Source of the DNA: Marisa cornuarietis
Lineage: Eukaryota > Mollusca > Gastropoda > Architaenioglossa > Ampullariidae
Reading direction: 5' to 3'
DNA: 64,000 nucleotides
Assembly (NCBI GenBank): GCA_004794655.1
Contig: SMMW01000504.1
Location: 558,001 to 622,000 of the forward strand
A program made the translations under genes and the position numbers. The notes under the pieces were generated by a model. That model worked only from the letters and a program-made list of their open reading frames with translations. It searched no databases and was not told where the DNA came from. Below are positions 63,921-64,000 of the stretch, in pieces (positions within the stretch are counted from its first letter, which is position 1; each line of letters starts with the position of its first letter).

Positions 63921-64000
63921 TGATATTTCTGCAGGAAAAAACGTAACTCGAGTTTCATATTTGCGCCATGCAGTCCTCCTTCTAATATATCTGGGACAAA

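Overview
The window is animal nuclear DNA: AT-rich, full of microsatellites, with small exons on GT-AG introns and many decayed transposons. A tRNA-type SINE at 2.85-3.04 kb has a tail I associate with molluscs, and the LINE, hAT and repeat content fits a gastropod-like mollusc. That placement is inference.

The main feature is one long plus-strand gene, 24.37-61.62 kb. I reconstructed it as 22 exons, each with an AG acceptor and a GT donor whose phase agrees with the next exon. The spliced coding length is 5,727 nt, an exact multiple of three, or 1,908 codons plus stop. In order it encodes a helical N-terminal region (exons 1-4), a tyrosine-kinase-like domain that lost the DFG aspartate (exons 5-8), a second and more degenerate kinase-like domain (exons 9-14), a Ser/Thr-rich linker (exon 15), a PD-(D/E)XK-type nuclease core (exon 18) and a superfamily-1 helicase/P-loop NTPase (exons 19-22). 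I do not recognise this combination as a named family. It suggests an effector (nuclease plus translocase) fused to a JAK-like tandem kinase module. Two in-frame stops interrupt the model: TAA at 46514, inside a GTAATA sequence that could be a donor, and TGA at 57918. Each also has a phase-compatible splice alternative, so the copy may be alternatively spliced, polymorphic or starting to decay.

Upstream on the minus strand lie two decayed copies of the helicase end of the same gene (8.8-12.5 kb and 18.4-19.9 kb) with the same exon borders and phases, so the family has been duplicated locally. A larger duplication (1.0-2.6 kb against 12.5-15.4 kb) and a shared minisatellite (6.18 and 22.8 kb) also mark this left flank as a rearranged cluster.

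The introns of the main gene have collected transposons: a nearly intact 3.18-kb non-LTR element with a perfect 12-bp target-site duplication (intron 3), a multicopy transposon-associated ORF (intron 13), a BED-finger hAT transposase (intron 14), an L2/CR1-type 3' end (intron 16), a decayed RTE-like LINE on the minus strand (intron 19) and shuffled fragments of that LINE (intron 21). The rest is AT-rich non-coding sequence in which I see no gene.
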